A DNA stretch of 55,421 bases from Nonomuraea ceibae. Lineage in GTDB: Bacteria; Actinomycetota; Actinomycetes; Streptosporangiales; Streptosporangiaceae. The notes under the pieces were generated by a model. That model was not told the origin of the DNA. It ran no database searches and was given only the letters and a program-made list of their open reading frames with translations. Shown in pieces: positions 43,899 to 53,110 of the stretch; within the stretch, counting starts at the first letter, position 1; every line of letters begins with the position of its first letter. Location of the stretch: NCBI RefSeq assembly GCF_019396325.1, contig NZ_JAHKRO010000062.1, positions 1 to 55,421 of the forward strand, in the 5' to 3' direction. A program made the position numbers and the translations under genes.

Positions 43899-45499
43899 TA
43901 GAGTCTCCTCCAGACGCGCCCGTCACGGGCCATCATCGCGTCGGCCGCGGGCGGCCCCCACGATCCCGACGGGTACGGCTCCGGCTGGCCCTGGGTGGCC
44001 CAGAACTCCTCGATCGGGTCGAGGATCTTCCACGACAGCTCGACCTCCCGCTGGTGCGGGAAGAGTGGCGGGTCGCCGATCATCACGTCGAGCAGCAGCC
44101 GCTCGTACGCCTCGGGCGACGACTCCAGGAACGACTCGCCGTAGGCGAAGTCCATGGACACGTCGCGCACCTCCATCGCCGTGCCCGGCACCTTGGAGCC
44201 GAACCTGACCGTGATGCCCTCGTCCGGCTGCACCCGCACGACCAGCGCGTTGTGGCCGAGGATCTCGGTGTCGTCGGCGCTGAACGGCAGGTGCGGCGCC
44301 TTCTGGAACACCACGGCCACCTCGGTGACCCGGCGGCCCAGCCGCTTGCCGGTGCGCAGGTAGAACGGCACGCCCGCCCACCGCCGGTTGGCGATCTCCA
44401 GCTTGACCGCCGCGTACGTCTCGGTGGTGGACCTCTTGGAGATGCCCTCCTCCTCCAGGTAGCCGACGACCTTCTCGCCGCCCTGCCAGCCCGCCGCGTA
44501 CTGGCCGCGCGCGGTGTTGGCGGCCAGGTCGGCGGGCAGCCGCACGGCCTTGAGCACCTTCTCCTTCTCGCGGCGCAGCGAGGACGCCTCGAACGAGGTC
44601 GGGTCCTCCATCGCCACCAGGGCCAGAAGCTGGAGCAGGTGGTTCTGGATCACGTCGCGGGCGGCGCCGATGCCGTCGTAGTAGCCGGCCCGGCCGCCGA
44701 TGCCGATGTCCTCGGCCATGGTGATCTGCACGTGGTCGACGAAGCTGCGGTTCCAGATCGGCTCGTAGAGGTTGTTGGCGAACCTCAGCGCCATGATGTT
44801 CTGGACCGTCTCCTTGCCCAGGTAGTGGTCGATCCGGAAGATCGAGCTCTCCGGGAACGCGGAGGTGGTGATCTCGTTCAGCTCGTGCGCCGAGCGCAGG
44901 TCGTGGCCGAACGGCTTCTCGATGACCACCCGCCGCCACGAGCCGTCGGGCGCCTCGGCCAGCCCGGTGCGCTTGAGCTGCTCCACGACCACGGGGAAGA
45001 ACTTCGGCGGCACCGACAGATAGAAGGCGTAGTTGCCGCCCGTGCCCCGCAGCTCGTCGATCTCCTTCAACGCCATCGCCAGCGCGTCGAACGCGCCGTC
45101 GTCGGAGAACTCGCCCGGCACGAAGTGGATCCCCTCGCGGATCTGCTTCCAGACCTCCTCGCGGAAGGGCGTGCGGGCATGGGTCTTCACGGCGTCGTGC
45201 GTCAGTTTGGCGAAATCCTGGTCCTGCCAGTCGCGCCGGGCGAAACCGACCAGGGAGAAGCCCGGCGGCAGCAGCCCCCGGTTGCCCAGGTCGTAGATCG
45301 CCGGCAGCAGCTTGCGTTTGGCCAGGTCGCCGGTCACGCCGAACAACACCATCACGCACGGCCCCGCCACCCGCGGCAGCCGCTTGTCACGCGGGTCCCG
45401 CAGCGGGTTGGCGGCGGCCACCTCCAGCGTCGTGGACGTGCCGGCCACGGCCGCCGCCACGGCGACGGCCTCCTCCGGGGGCCCTGCCGGGTCACTCAT
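43898..45499 (-). CDS. zwf: Glucose-6-phosphate dehydrogenase
   Basis: A 533-residue NADP-dependent enzyme opening the oxidative pentose-phosphate path. The dinucleotide-binding motif is LFGVTGDLAKRKLLPA (about residues 52-67); the active-site block is RIDHYLGKETVQN (about 221-233), with VVIEKPFGHD and a C-terminal GSWGPPAAD. A 40-residue Ala/Pro-rich N-terminal extension precedes the fold. ATG 45499 follows GGAGG. It overlaps opcA. A 12-bp hairpin lies between tal and this gene. Confidence 0.97.
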   Translation of the reverse strand: MSDPAGPPEEAVAVAAAVAGTSTTLEVAAANPLRDPRDKRLPRVAGPCVMVLFGVTGDLAKRKLLPAIYDLGNRGLLPPGFSLVGFARRDWQDQDFAKLTHDAVKTHARTPFREEVWKQIREGIHFVPGEFSDDGAFDALAMALKEIDELRGTGGNYAFYLSVPPKFFPVVVEQLKRTGLAEAPDGSWRRVVIEKPFGHDLRSAHELNEITTSAFPESSIFRIDHYLGKETVQNIMALRFANNLYEPIWNRSFVDHVQITMAEDIGIGGRAGYYDGIGAARDVIQNHLLQLLALVAMEDPTSFEASSLRREKEKVLKAVRLPADLAANTARGQYAAGWQGGEKVVGYLEEEGISKRSTTETYAAVKLEIANRRWAGVPFYLRTGKRLGRRVTEVAVVFQKAPHLPFSADDTEILGHNALVVRVQPDEGITVRFGSKVPGTAMEVRDVSMDFAYGESFLESSPEAYERLLLDVMIGDPPLFPHQREVELSWKILDPIEEFWATQGQPEPYPSGSWGPPAADAMMARDGRVWRRL

Positions 45500-45522
45500 C
45501 TCAAACCTCCAGTGAGGCGCCG

Positions 45523-45548
45523 CGCGGGGAGGGCCCGCCCTCCCCGCG
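45523..45548 (-). terminator. Intercistronic hairpin between tal and zwf
   Basis: CGCGGGGAGGGC (45523-45534) is followed after two bases by its reverse complement GCCCTCCCCGCG (45537-45548). It lies between the tal stop and the zwf start, so zwf-opcA-pgl may be partly insulated from tkt-tal transcription. Confidence 0.6.
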
Positions 45549-45562
45549 GCGGGACGCCTTCG

Positions 45563-46654
45563 TCACGGAACCAGGTTCTTGCTGACACTCTCGAGCAGCT
45601 CGTTCCAGGACGCCTCGAACTTCTGCACGCCCTCCTCCTCCAGCACCCGCACCACGTCGTCGTAGTCGACGCCCGCCTCCTTCAGCGCGGCCATGGTGTT
45701 CCACGCCTGCTCGTAGAAGGGGCGCACGGTGTCGCCGGTGACGTTGCCGCCCGCGGCGGTCGCGTCGAGCGTCTTCTCCGGCATCGTGTTGACGGTGCCC
45801 GGCGCGACCAGCTCGTCGACGTACATCGTGGGGGAGTAGTCGGGGTTCTTCACCCCGGTGGAGGCCCACAGCGGGCGCTGCGGGCGGGCGCCGGCGGCGC
45901 GCAGGCGCTGCCAGCGCTCGGAGTTCATGACCTCCTCGAAGGCGGCGTAGGCCAGGCGCGCGTTGGCGACGCCGGCCTTGCCCTTCAGCTCGGGCTTGCC
46001 GAGCTTGTCGAGCCGGTTGTCGATCTCGGTGTCGACGCGGCTGACGAAGAACGAGGCGACCGACTCGATCGTGGCCAGGTTGAGGCCCTTGGCCTGGGCC
46101 GCCTCCAGGCCCGCCAGCCAGGCGTCCATGACCGCGCGGTAGCGCTGCAGCGAGAAGATCAGCGTGACGTTGACGCTGATGCCCTCGCCGATCGCCTGCG
46201 TGATCGCGGGCAGGCCCTCCATCGTGGCCGGGATCTTGATGAACAGGTTGGGCCGGTCCACCATCCACCACAGCGCGCGCGCCTCGGCGACGGTCTTCTC
46301 GGTGTCGCGGGCCAGGCGCGGGTCGACCTCCAGCGACACCCGCCCGTCGACGCCCTGCGTGGCGTCGTAGACCGGGCGCAGCACGTCGGCGGCCCAGCGG
46401 ATGTCGTAGGTGGTGATCGCGCGCACGGCCTCGCCCACGTCCACGCCGCGCACGGCCAGGTCGTGCAGCTGGGCGTTGTAGGCGTCGCCCTTGCTGAGCG
46501 CGCCGGCGAAGATGGTCGGGTTGGACGTGACGCCGACCACGTTCTTGTCCCGGATCAGCTCCTCCAGGTTGCCGCTGCGCAGGCGCTCACGGCTGATGTC
46601 GTCGAGCCAGATGGACACGCCCTGGCCGGACAGCTTGTTCAGGATCTCGCTCAT
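45563..46654 (-). CDS. tal: Transaldolase
   Basis: A 363-residue TIM-barrel transaldolase of the longer actinobacterial type. The Schiff-base Lys is in PNLFIKIPATMEG (about residues 134-146); GVTSNPTIFAGAL (about 41-53) and the ASTGVKNPDY segment are family marks. It moves a dihydroxyacetone unit between sedoheptulose-7-phosphate and glyceraldehyde-3-phosphate. Its start follows the tkt stop by four bases, so the two are co-transcribed. Confidence 0.96.
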   Translation of the reverse strand: MSEILNKLSGQGVSIWLDDISRERLRSGNLEELIRDKNVVGVTSNPTIFAGALSKGDAYNAQLHDLAVRGVDVGEAVRAITTYDIRWAADVLRPVYDATQGVDGRVSLEVDPRLARDTEKTVAEARALWWMVDRPNLFIKIPATMEGLPAITQAIGEGISVNVTLIFSLQRYRAVMDAWLAGLEAAQAKGLNLATIESVASFFVSRVDTEIDNRLDKLGKPELKGKAGVANARLAYAAFEEVMNSERWQRLRAAGARPQRPLWASTGVKNPDYSPTMYVDELVAPGTVNTMPEKTLDATAAGGNVTGDTVRPFYEQAWNTMAALKEAGVDYDDVVRVLEEEGVQKFEASWNELLESVSKNLVP

Positions 46655-46658
46655 GTCC

Positions 46659-48767
46659 TCAGTTTCCCGTCGTCTCGCCCTTGTCCTGGCCCAGCTTGGC
46701 CAGGCTCGCCTTGGCCGCCGCAGCCACGCGCTCCGCCGTCAGCCCGAACTGCTCGTACAGCGTCTTGTACGGCGCGGACGCACCGAAGTGCTCCAGGCTG
46801 ACGACCTCGCCGCACTCGCCGACGAACTCGTGCCAGCCGAGGGCGATGCCCGCCTCGACCGCGACCCGGGCCCTGATCGACGAGGGCAGGACGGTCTGCC
46901 TGTATGCGGAGTCCTGCCCCTTGAACCACTCGACACACGGCATCGACACGACGCGCGTCGGGATGCCCTGGGCCTCCAGCAGCTCACGGCCGTCGACGGC
47001 CTGCTGCACCTCGCTGCCGGTGGCGATGATGATGACCTTCGGCTGGCCGTCGGAGGCGTCGCGCAGGACGTAGCCGCCCCGGGCCACGCCGTCGGCGCTG
47101 GTGCCCTCGTACACCGGCAGGTTCTGCCGGGTGAGCGCGAGCGCGGCGGGCCGGTCGGTGTGCTCCAGCACGGTCTTCCACGCGTAGGCGGTCTCGTTGG
47201 CGTCGGCGGGCCGCACCACGTCGAGGCCGGGGATCGCGCGCAGCGACCACAGGTGCTCGATCGGCTGGTGGGTCGGGCCGTCCTCGCCCAGGCCGATGGA
47301 GTCGTGCGTCCACACGTACGTGACCGGCAGCTTCATCAGCGCCGCCAGGCGCACCGAGGGCCGCATGTAGTCGGAGAACACCAGGAAGGTGCCGCCGTAC
47401 GGGCGGGTGCCGCCGTGCAGCGCGATGCCGTTGAGGATCGCGCCCATGGCGTGCTCGCGGATGCCGAAGTGCAGCGTGCGGCCGTAGCGGTTACCGGGGA
47501 AGTCCTTGGTCTGGTATTCCTCCGGGATGAAGGACGGCTCGCCCTTCATCGTGGTGTTGTTGGACTCGGCCAGGTCGGCCGAGCCGCCCCACAGCTCCGG
47601 CAGCACCGGCGCGAGCGCGCTCAGCACCTCGCCCGACGCCTTGCGGGTGGCCATCGAGCCGCCGGTCTCGAACTCCGGCAGCGCCGTGGCCCAGCCGGCG
47701 GGCAGCTCGTGGCGGGAGATGCGGTCGAGCTCGGCGGCCCGCTCCGGGTTGGCCTCGCGCCAGGCGGCGTAGCCGCGCTGCCACTCGGCGTGCGCCTCGC
47801 GGCCGCGCCGCGCCACCTCGCGGGCGTGCTCCAGCACCGCGGCCGGCACGTCGAACGTCTTGGCCGGGTCCATGCCCATGACCTGCTTGGTGGCGGCCAC
47901 CTCGGACTCGCCCAGCGCCGAGCCGTGGATCTTGCCGGTGTTCTGCTTGTTGGGCGCGGGCCAGCCGATGATCGTGCGCAGCCGGATGAACGACGGCCGG
48001 TCGGTCTCGGCCTTGGCCGCCTCCAGCGCCTCGTGCAGCGCCTGCACGTCCTCCACGTAGTCGCCCGACTGGGTCCAGTCGACGCTCAGCGTGTGCCAGC
48101 CGTAGGCCTCGTAACGCTTGACCACGTCCTCGGACTTGGCGATGAGCGTGTCGTCCTCGATGGAGATCTGGTTGTCGTCGTAGATGACGACGAGGTTGCC
48201 CAGCTTCTGGTGACCGGCCAGGGAGCTCGCCTCGTGGCTGATGCCCTCCTCGATGTCGCCGTCGCTGACGATGCACCAGATGTGGTGGTCGAACGGCGAG
48301 CGGCCCGGCTCGGCGTCGGGGTCGAACAGGCCGCGCTCGCGGCGTGCCGCCATCGCCATGCCGACCGCGTTGCCCAGGCCCTGGCCGAGCGGCCCGGTCG
48401 TGGTCTCCACGCCGGCGGTGTGCCCGTGCTCCGGGTGGCCGGGCGTCAGGCTGTCCCACTGGCGCAGCCGCCGCAGGTCGTCGAGCGTCAGGCCGTAGCC
48501 GGACAGGTAGAGCTGGATGTAGAGGGTCAGGCTGGTGTGCCCGGCCGACAGCACGAAGCGGTCACGGCCGAGCCACGTGGGATCGGTCGGGTCGTGCCGC
48601 ATCGTGCGCTGGAACAGCAGGTAGGCGGCGGGGGCCAGGCTCATCGCGGTGCCGGGGTGACCCGAACCCGCCTTCTCCACAGCGTCCATCGCCAGGGCTC
48701 GAACGACGTCGACCGCCTGCTTGTCCAGGTCGGTCCATTCAAGGGCTGGCACGAGTTCGGTGCTCAA
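46659..48767 (-). CDS. tkt: Transketolase
   Basis: A 702-residue thiamin-diphosphate enzyme. Substrate and TPP sites are visible: GSGHPGTAMSLAPAAYLLF (about residues 34-52), the TPP-binding GDGDIEEGISHEASSLAGHQ then NLVVIYDDN (about 160-190), and the pyrimidine-domain YVWTHDSIGLGEDGPTHQP (about 480-500). It transfers two-carbon units in the non-oxidative pentose-phosphate branch. It begins at TTG 48767 with GGAGACC upstream. It is the first gene of the minus-strand pentose-phosphate operon and is divergent from ctaB. Confidence 0.97.
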   Translation of the reverse strand: MSTELVPALEWTDLDKQAVDVVRALAMDAVEKAGSGHPGTAMSLAPAAYLLFQRTMRHDPTDPTWLGRDRFVLSAGHTSLTLYIQLYLSGYGLTLDDLRRLRQWDSLTPGHPEHGHTAGVETTTGPLGQGLGNAVGMAMAARRERGLFDPDAEPGRSPFDHHIWCIVSDGDIEEGISHEASSLAGHQKLGNLVVIYDDNQISIEDDTLIAKSEDVVKRYEAYGWHTLSVDWTQSGDYVEDVQALHEALEAAKAETDRPSFIRLRTIIGWPAPNKQNTGKIHGSALGESEVAATKQVMGMDPAKTFDVPAAVLEHAREVARRGREAHAEWQRGYAAWREANPERAAELDRISRHELPAGWATALPEFETGGSMATRKASGEVLSALAPVLPELWGGSADLAESNNTTMKGEPSFIPEEYQTKDFPGNRYGRTLHFGIREHAMGAILNGIALHGGTRPYGGTFLVFSDYMRPSVRLAALMKLPVTYVWTHDSIGLGEDGPTHQPIEHLWSLRAIPGLDVVRPADANETAYAWKTVLEHTDRPAALALTRQNLPVYEGTSADGVARGGYVLRDASDGQPKVIIIATGSEVQQAVDGRELLEAQGIPTRVVSMPCVEWFKGQDSAYRQTVLPSSIRARVAVEAGIALGWHEFVGECGEVVSLEHFGASAPYKTLYEQFGLTAERVAAAAKASLAKLGQDKGETTGN

Positions 48768-49026
48768 GTGCTCGGTCTCCGGAATCTAGTTGTCCTTGGT
48801 GGTGCCGGTTGGCGTATCCCGCCCACACCGGACCCTAACCGAGTGGGACTGGAGATCGATTCCCATCCCACCCCGGAGCGTGTCCGTTCGCGGTGCGAGC
48901 CCCCCATTGGCCGGACCGGCCGACCCGGCGACTACAGTTTGGTTGTTCCCTGGTCGCCGCGGCGGCCACTCACGAATCAGCTCCAATCAGAGGTTACGCG
49001 TTGACTCCGCACGTGCTGGAAGCGCC
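48768..49026. promoter_or_regulatory. tkt-ctaB divergent control region
   Basis: This 259-bp gap holds promoters for both directions. GGCCGGACCGGCC at 48909-48921 is a perfect 13-base palindrome, and TACAGT at 48933-48938 is a good -10 for ctaB, whose leader would then be about 85 nt. The sequence from 48790 is open in frame with ctaB but has no protein-like features. Confidence 0.4.
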
Positions 49027-49986
49027 TTGACGGTGCTGACGAACAGGCAGACGACGGCGCCGGCCCCCGAGGCCGGGGAGCCGCTCCCGGCCGGCCCGCG
49101 CTCGATCGGGTCGGTCGTCAAGGCCTACATCGCGCTGACCAAGCCGCGGATCATCGAGCTGCTGCTGATCACGACGCTGCCGGTGATGTTCCTGGCAGCG
49201 GGCGGCCTGCCGCCGCTGTGGACGGCCGTGTCCGTCATGGTGTTCGGCACGCTGTCGGCAGGCAGCGCCAACGCGCTCAACTGCTACGTCGACCGCGACA
49301 TCGACCAGAAGATGCGCCGCACCCGGCGCCGCCCGCTGGCCAGGCACCAGGTGTCGCCGCGCGGCGCGCTGATCTTCGGCATCGTGCTGGGCGCGCTGTC
49401 CACGGCCGGGCTGTGGCTGACGACCAACTGGCTGGCCGCGGCGCTGTCGACCGGCGCGATCCTGTTCTACGTGCTCGTCTACTCGATGATCCTCAAGCGG
49501 CGCACCGCCCAGAACATCGTGTGGGGCGGCATCGCGGGCTGCATGCCGGTCATGATCGGCTGGGCGGGCATCACCGAGCGTCTCGACTGGGCACCGCTGG
49601 TGCTGTTCGGCGTGGTGTTCTTCTGGACGCCGCCGCACACCTGGACCCTGGCCATGCGCTACAAGGAGGACTACGCGGCGGCCAAGGTGCCGATGCTGCC
49701 CGTGGTCGCCACCGAGCGCCGGGTCATCCTGGAGTCGATCGCCTACACGTGGGCCACCGTGCTCTGCTCGCTGGCGCTGTGGCCGGTGGCCGGCACGACC
49801 CTGTTCTACCCGGCCGTCGCCGCCGTCCTCGGCGTGGCGTGCCTGTGGGAGGTGCACCGCCTGCTGAGCCGCCTCAACTCCGGCAAGACCGGCGTGGCGC
49901 TGCGGCCGATGCGCTTCTTCCACTGGTCCAACGCCTACCTGGCGCTGCTGTTCCTCGCGGTCGCCATCGACCCGCTGCTGTCCTGA
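49027..49986 (+). CDS. ctaB: Protohaem IX farnesyltransferase (haem O synthase)
   Basis: A 319-residue UbiA-type prenyltransferase with about nine helices. The first Asp-rich motif is NCYVDRDIDQKMRRTRRRPL (about residues 86-105) and the second loop is YKEDYAAAKVPML (about 217-229). It adds a farnesyl group to protohaem to make haem O for cytochrome oxidase; ctaA then makes haem A. TTG 49027 follows GGAAG; GTG 49033 is nearly as good. An upstream extension to 48790 is unlikely. Position opposite tkt is the standard actinobacterial arrangement. Confidence 0.95.
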   Translation: MTVLTNRQTTAPAPEAGEPLPAGPRSIGSVVKAYIALTKPRIIELLLITTLPVMFLAAGGLPPLWTAVSVMVFGTLSAGSANALNCYVDRDIDQKMRRTRRRPLARHQVSPRGALIFGIVLGALSTAGLWLTTNWLAAALSTGAILFYVLVYSMILKRRTAQNIVWGGIAGCMPVMIGWAGITERLDWAPLVLFGVVFFWTPPHTWTLAMRYKEDYAAAKVPMLPVVATERRVILESIAYTWATVLCSLALWPVAGTTLFYPAVAAVLGVACLWEVHRLLSRLNSGKTGVALRPMRFFHWSNAYLALLFLAVAIDPLLS

Positions 49987-50076
49987 CCCCGGCGCCGCAT
50001 GACCGCCGGGAAAGCGGGCACATCACCATCCGGGCCTGCCGTGCCGCCTTGGAAGGACAGCGCATTCCTGATCCGT

Positions 50077-50082
50077 TACAGT
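50077..50082 (+). promoter_or_regulatory. -10 element for the leaderless PrsW-like gene
   Basis: TACAGT is followed by six bases and ATG 50089. There is no ribosome binding site, which supports 50089 over in-frame starts further upstream. Confidence 0.55.
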
Positions 50083-50088
50083 CACCGT

Positions 50089-51252
50089 ATGCCGTCCCGT
50101 GATCCACGCTGGGTGCTGAAGGACCGCCCGTCGTTCGCGTTGATCACCGGGCTGGTGCTGACCGGGATCTGCGCCCTGGCCTCGTTCGCCATCGACGTGA
50201 TCAACGGGGAGCCGGTCCAGTTCTTCATCTCGCTCGGCCTGGCCCTGGCCCCGGTGCCGCTGCTGCTGGCCGCCGTGCTCGCGCTCGACCGGATGGAGCC
50301 GGAGCCGCGCAGCAACCTGGTCTTCGCCTTCGCGTGGGGCGCGGGCGTCGCCGTGCTCGTGGCGGGCGTGGTCAACTCGCTGAACCTGCACTACATCATG
50401 GACACCGTCAAGCTGTCGGAGGACACCGCCCGCAACATCGCCGCCACCTTCGGCGCCCCGGTGGTCGAGGAGACGATGAAGGGCCTGGTGCTGCTCGGCC
50501 TGCTGCGCTTCCGCCGGGCCGAGCTCGACGGGCTGACCGACGGCATCATCTACGCGAGCATGGTCGGCCTGGGCTTCGCCATGAGCGAGAACGTCAGCTA
50601 CTACCTCCAGGCGCTCAACTCCGAGGCGGGCGGCGTGAGCCTGGCCGTGACCGTGGTGCTGCGCGGCATCCTGTCGCCGTTCGCCCATCCGCTGTTCACC
50701 TCGATGATCGGGGTGGCGGTGGCGCACGCGGCCACCCGCGAGGGGTCGGAGCGGGTCTTCTCCATCATGGCGGGCTGGTCGGGCGCGATGGTGCTGCACG
50801 GCCTGTGGAACGGCCTGGTCTCCTACGGCGGCTTCCCGGGGCTCGTGGTCGCGTACGTGACGCTGATGATGGTGCTGGTGGCGCTCATCGTGGTCGTCTT
50901 CCGCGACCGGCGCCGCATCGTCGAGCTCATCCAGCGCTACCTGCCGCCGTACGAGCCGACCAAGCTCGTCAGCAAGGACGACATCATCATGCTGTCGGCG
51001 CTGCCCAGGCGCCGCCGGGCCCGGCAGTGGGCCAGGATGTACGGCGGCAAGCGCGGGCTGCGGGCGATGAGCGACTACCAGCTCGCCGCGACGGAGCTGG
51101 GGCTGCTGCACGAGCGGGCGGCCCGGCGGATGGTCGACGACCAGACCTTCCACGAGGAGCAGCGGGCGCTGCTGGAGTGCATGAGCACGGCCAGGGCCGA
51201 CTTCCCGATGCCGCCCACGCCGGCCGGCAGCCACGGCTACATGCCTGGCTGA
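50089..51252 (+). CDS. PrsW-family intramembrane metalloprotease
   Basis: A 387-residue protein with about eight helices in its first 290 residues. The PrsW signature is present: VVEETMKGLVLLGLL (Glu-Glu, about residues 124-138), GFAMSENVSYY (about 163-173), FAHPLFTSMIG (His, about 199-209) and a later HGLWNGLV. The C-terminal 100 residues are soluble and charged (LPRRRRARQWARMYGGKRGL). PrsW in Bacillus cleaves an anti-sigma factor; here the substrate is unknown and no sigma/anti-sigma pair is nearby. It lies between ctaB and a DUF218 gene. Confidence 0.82.
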   Translation: MPSRDPRWVLKDRPSFALITGLVLTGICALASFAIDVINGEPVQFFISLGLALAPVPLLLAAVLALDRMEPEPRSNLVFAFAWGAGVAVLVAGVVNSLNLHYIMDTVKLSEDTARNIAATFGAPVVEETMKGLVLLGLLRFRRAELDGLTDGIIYASMVGLGFAMSENVSYYLQALNSEAGGVSLAVTVVLRGILSPFAHPLFTSMIGVAVAHAATREGSERVFSIMAGWSGAMVLHGLWNGLVSYGGFPGLVVAYVTLMMVLVALIVVVFRDRRRIVELIQRYLPPYEPTKLVSKDDIIMLSALPRRRRARQWARMYGGKRGLRAMSDYQLAATELGLLHERAARRMVDDQTFHEEQRALLECMSTARADFPMPPTPAGSHGYMPG

Positions 51253-51258
51253 GCCCGG

Positions 51259-51954
51259 TCAGGCGGGCGCGTCGACGATGCGCCGCAGCGAGGTCTCCAC
51301 GGGGCCGGGGAAGACCGGGTCGGAGCGCAGCAGCAGCGCGTCGGCGAACGCCTTGCCGGTGGCCACCAGCTCGCGCGTGGCGTAGGCGTAGGTGGGGCCC
51401 GGCCAGTGCGCGGTGGAGTCGTCGCCGACGCCGAACGTCTCCAGCCCGGCCGTCCGGCAGAGCGTGACGGCCCGGGGCAGGTGGAAGACCTGCGTCACCA
51501 CGGTCAGCCGTTCGGCGCCGAACACCCGGCGGGCCCGCACGCACGAGTCCCAGGTGTCGAACCCGGCGTAGTCGAGCACCATCACCCGCTCCGGCACGCC
51601 CCTGGCCAGCAGGTAGTCGCGCATCGCGGTCGGCTCGTCGTAGGCGGCCCGGCTGTTGTCGCCCGACAGCAGCAGCGCCCTGACCTTGCCCGCGTGGTAG
51701 AGCTCGGCGGCGATGTCGAGCCTGCGGGCCAGCATGGGGGAGGGCCGCCCGCCGTACAGCCCGGCGCCGAGGACGAGCGCGGCCTGCGAGGCGGGCACCC
51801 GCGCCTGCCAGCCCGCCGTGCCGGCCACCTCGCGGTGGCCGTCGCTGCCGAACCAGGCCCACGTCATGGGCGCCAGCGCGAGCACGCTGGCGAGCACGAG
51901 TCCCTGGTACGCGCGCCGCATCGTCTGACGAGTGGGGCGGACGAATCCCCGCAA
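51259..51954 (-). CDS. DUF218 (SanA/YdcF-like) membrane-anchored protein
   Basis: A 231-residue protein with one N-terminal hydrophobic segment (about residues 16-35) and an extracytoplasmic DUF218 domain: ALVLGAGLYGGRPSPMLARR (about 59-78), ALLLSGDNSRAAYDEPTAM (about 93-111), VMVLDYAGFDTWDSCVRAR and VTQVFHLPRAVTLC (about 152-165). SanA in enterobacteria supports envelope barrier function and vancomycin resistance at high temperature; the biochemical activity is unclear. TTG 51954 has GAGGTG upstream; ATG 51921 is the alternative. It converges with the PrsW-like gene with a six-base gap. Confidence 0.82.
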   Translation of the reverse strand: MRGFVRPTRQTMRRAYQGLVLASVLALAPMTWAWFGSDGHREVAGTAGWQARVPASQAALVLGAGLYGGRPSPMLARRLDIAAELYHAGKVRALLLSGDNSRAAYDEPTAMRDYLLARGVPERVMVLDYAGFDTWDSCVRARRVFGAERLTVVTQVFHLPRAVTLCRTAGLETFGVGDDSTAHWPGPTYAYATRELVATGKAFADALLLRSDPVFPGPVETSLRRIVDAPA

Positions 51955-52016
51955 AAGGGCACCTCACCTTGGTGGGGGAGTGGCCGACATCTCACCCCAT
52001 ACCCTGGCATACCCCG

Positions 52017-53018
52017 TCAGGACTTGGCGGGGACTTCGGTGGGGGAGGGGCTGCCCGCCTCACCGGCCTCTTCGCCGGCCGTCTCGCCGGCGGGGTCGTG
52101 GGTGCGCAGCGCCGAGACGACGCGCAGCGTGAAGATCCACACCAGCGTGGAGCCGACCACGTGCAGGGCGACCAGCGCGGCCGGGACGCCGAGGAAGTAC
52201 TGCGTGTAGCCGATCACGCCCTGCAGCAGCTCGACCACCAGCAGCGCGAGCGCCGCGCGCCGGGCCCGCCGGGGCGCGCGGGTCACGTGCAGGGCGAACA
52301 GCAGCGCGAAGGTCAGCCCGACGACCAGGTAGGCGACGTCGGCGTGCAGCCGGGCCACGCTCTCGATGTCGAGGTCGAAGCGGCTGGCCAGCTCGTCGCC
52401 CGAGTGCGGGCCCGTACCGGTCACCAGCACGCCCGCGACCAGCAGCGTGAACACCGCGGCCAGCAGCGCGTGGCCGAGCCGCCGTACGTCGCGGTGGACC
52501 AGCCGCCGCGCGGGCGCGTCGCCCTCGCCGGCGCGCGCGTACAGGGCCCAGCAGGCGGCGGTCAGCCCGATCGACAGCAGGTAGTGCATGCCGACCGTGA
52601 ACGGGTTGAGCAGGGTGCTGACCACCACGCCGCCCCACAGCGCCTGCGCGATGATGCCGATCGGCTGCAGCCAGGCCAGCTTGACCAGCGAGGCGCGCCG
52701 CGGCTGGAGCCGGTGGGCGGCCACCCAGCAGGCCACCCCGATGACCAGCACGAGGAACGTGACCAGCCGGTTGCCGAACTCGATGGCCATGTTGATCGGC
52801 GCCACCTCGGGGTGCGCGACCGGGACGAAGCTGTCGGGCGTGCAGCGCGGCCAGGTCGGGCAGCCGAGCCCGGAGTTCGTCACCCGCACGACCGCGCCGC
52901 TCACCGTGATGCCCGCGTTGGCCACGACGGCGGCCAGCGCCCATCCGCGCAACGTCGCCGTGGTCGGCGACCAGAAGGATGACACGAAGGAGTCGGCGTA
53001 GCGCCCGGGTAGCTTCAC
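52017..53018 (-). CDS. ctaA: Haem A synthase (COX15/CtaA)
   Basis: A 333-residue eight-helix membrane protein that oxidises haem O to haem A. Haem-ligand His residues are visible in AIEFGNRLVTF (neighbouring the first bundle), VGMHYLLSIGL (about residue 142), VARLHADVAYL (about 219) and LVALHVVGSTL (about 285). CPTWPRC (about 53-59) is the conserved extracytoplasmic Cys pair. GTG 53018 is chosen because TACCAT lies seven bases upstream; a longer reading to ATG 53087 adds a Pro-rich stretch unlike the family. The tail is acidic (ETAGEEAGEAG). Confidence 0.92.
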   Translation of the reverse strand: MKLPGRYADSFVSSFWSPTTATLRGWALAAVVANAGITVSGAVVRVTNSGLGCPTWPRCTPDSFVPVAHPEVAPINMAIEFGNRLVTFLVLVIGVACWVAAHRLQPRRASLVKLAWLQPIGIIAQALWGGVVVSTLLNPFTVGMHYLLSIGLTAACWALYARAGEGDAPARRLVHRDVRRLGHALLAAVFTLLVAGVLVTGTGPHSGDELASRFDLDIESVARLHADVAYLVVGLTFALLFALHVTRAPRRARRAALALLVVELLQGVIGYTQYFLGVPAALVALHVVGSTLVWIFTLRVVSALRTHDPAGETAGEEAGEAGSPSPTEVPAKS

Positions 53019-53025
53019 GTCATCG

Positions 53026-53031
53026 ATGGTA
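53026..53031 (-). promoter_or_regulatory. -10 element for leaderless ctaA
   Basis: On the minus strand TACCAT is followed by seven bases and GTG 53018, and no ribosome binding site is present. This decides the ctaA start. Confidence 0.55.
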
Positions 53032-53110
53032 GGTGGCGGGTGTGGCGGTCCCGACACCGGCTTTTCCCTCCGCTGGACATGTGACATATTACTGAGGTGG
53101 AGGTGAGCCG

